Shown here: positions 63,541 through 64,000 of the stretch, one piece after another
How positions within the stretch are numbered: position 1 is the stretch's first letter
Layout of the letters: each line of letters opens with the position of its first letter
Source: Limnephilus marmoratus
Lineage: Eukaryota; Arthropoda; Insecta; Trichoptera; Limnephilidae
Direction of reading: 5' to 3'
Assembly: GCA_917880885.1 (NCBI GenBank)
Contig: OU862919.1
Coordinates: 51,683,058-51,747,057 of the forward strand
DNA length: 64,000 nucleotides
Program-made: the position numbers and the translations under genes
Notes under the pieces: generated by a model
Database searches by the model: none
What the model was told of the DNA's origin: nothing
The model's input: the letters and a program-made list of their open reading frames with translations, nothing else

Positions 63541-64000
63541 ATCTCATATTTAAAATTTTAGAATTAACAATATTATCTTCAACTAATTATTTTTTCCGTT
63601 TAACCTTAAAAAGTTATAAAAAGAGAGTTTTTTTTATAAAAAAATGATAAACATTCTATTTAATGTACCTGCGCCCTCTTCTGCCCAGTTCAAAGTAGAT
63701 CAATGCGAAATAAATTGTAAACAAAAATCCTGCCTGAACAGACTATGCAATAATTTCAATCACATATTATCCAAAGTTGACATTTTCAATTGCGAACTTC
63801 CCAATATAAAAAGTCCTTACAGGAGTATTTCTCTGATGTTTCGTGAATAATGTTATGTTTCTATTGTTCATATTTATAATTCTTTTATAATTGGATTTCT
63901 AAGAACAACCTGTCTTTTTATTGTTACCCTTGTATCGATAATAAATGTATTGTGTTTTATGTAATTTTTCTTTATAATATACGTTTTGGCTTTATTTTCC

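Larger units (their letters stand above)
60704..64000 (+). other. Candidate first intron
   Basis: AT-rich DNA after the donor at 60704, with no acceptor plus exon recognised before the window ends. It holds an antisense hammerhead motif (61328-61372), a SINE C (62083-62412) and a SINE D (63390-63530). The short open frames here, including the 68-codon one at 63644, match nothing I know. Confidence 0.4.

Overview
This 64 kb window is eukaryotic nuclear DNA, most likely from an insect. It is AT-rich and intron/intergenic in character, with almost no protein-coding sequence of the host. What fills it is a dense and nested population of arthropod-type mobile elements: an R1-clade LINE, Jockey- and RTE-like LINE remnants, Penelope-like elements (PLEs), Helitrons, hAT and mariner remnants, MITE-like fold-backs and several tRNA-derived SINE families. 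The order of insect is not decidable from the sequence alone.

Layout. 0-2.1 kb: LINE/SINE fragments, a hammerhead-like motif at 923-960 and a GC-rich block. 2.2-4.7 kb: a four-copy 169-170 bp satellite followed by about 1.2 kb of short modules that read as CxxC knuckles and are organised in a ~380 bp higher-order repeat. 4.9-9.6 kb (minus): the only intact coding unit, a two-ORF R1-clade retrotransposon. 10-20.4 kb: SINEs, a decayed LINE reverse transcriptase, four PLE terminal-repeat loci (one with a GIY-YIG endonuclease fragment) and a nested insertion stack. 20.6-33.3 kb: GC-rich patches, SINEs, a Helitron, an RTE fragment, a 0.4 kb duplicated block, a TIR transposon with a PHD-like remnant and a Jockey-like 3' end. 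33.8-41.9 kb: deleted mariner, hAT MITE with perfect 8 bp target duplication, coding minisatellite, Helitron, hAT remnant, SINEs. 42-58.7 kb: SINE C copies, an 81 bp-arm perfect palindrome, a local duplication with LINE 3' ends, more Helitron and LINE ends. 59.7-64 kb: a GC/CpG-rich block leading to a TATA-less Inr+DPE promoter candidate (60377), a 5' UTR with an upstream ORF, a five-codon first coding exon candidate (60689-60703) ending at a good splice donor, and the start of its first intron.

The most interesting signal is a set of small RNAs rather than proteins: at least six loci carry the hammerhead ribozyme core (CUGANGA, a helix II hairpin, GAAA, a palindromic helix III and an NUH cleavage triplet), with helix II and helix I changing by compensation between copies. 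All share one extra nucleotide between CUGANGA and helix II, and all have a loop-less self-complementary helix III, which implies that two copies must pair to cleave. Some sit in inverted terminal repeats of Penelope-like elements, and one flanks a recognisable PLE endonuclease fragment, which ties at least one family to PLEs.
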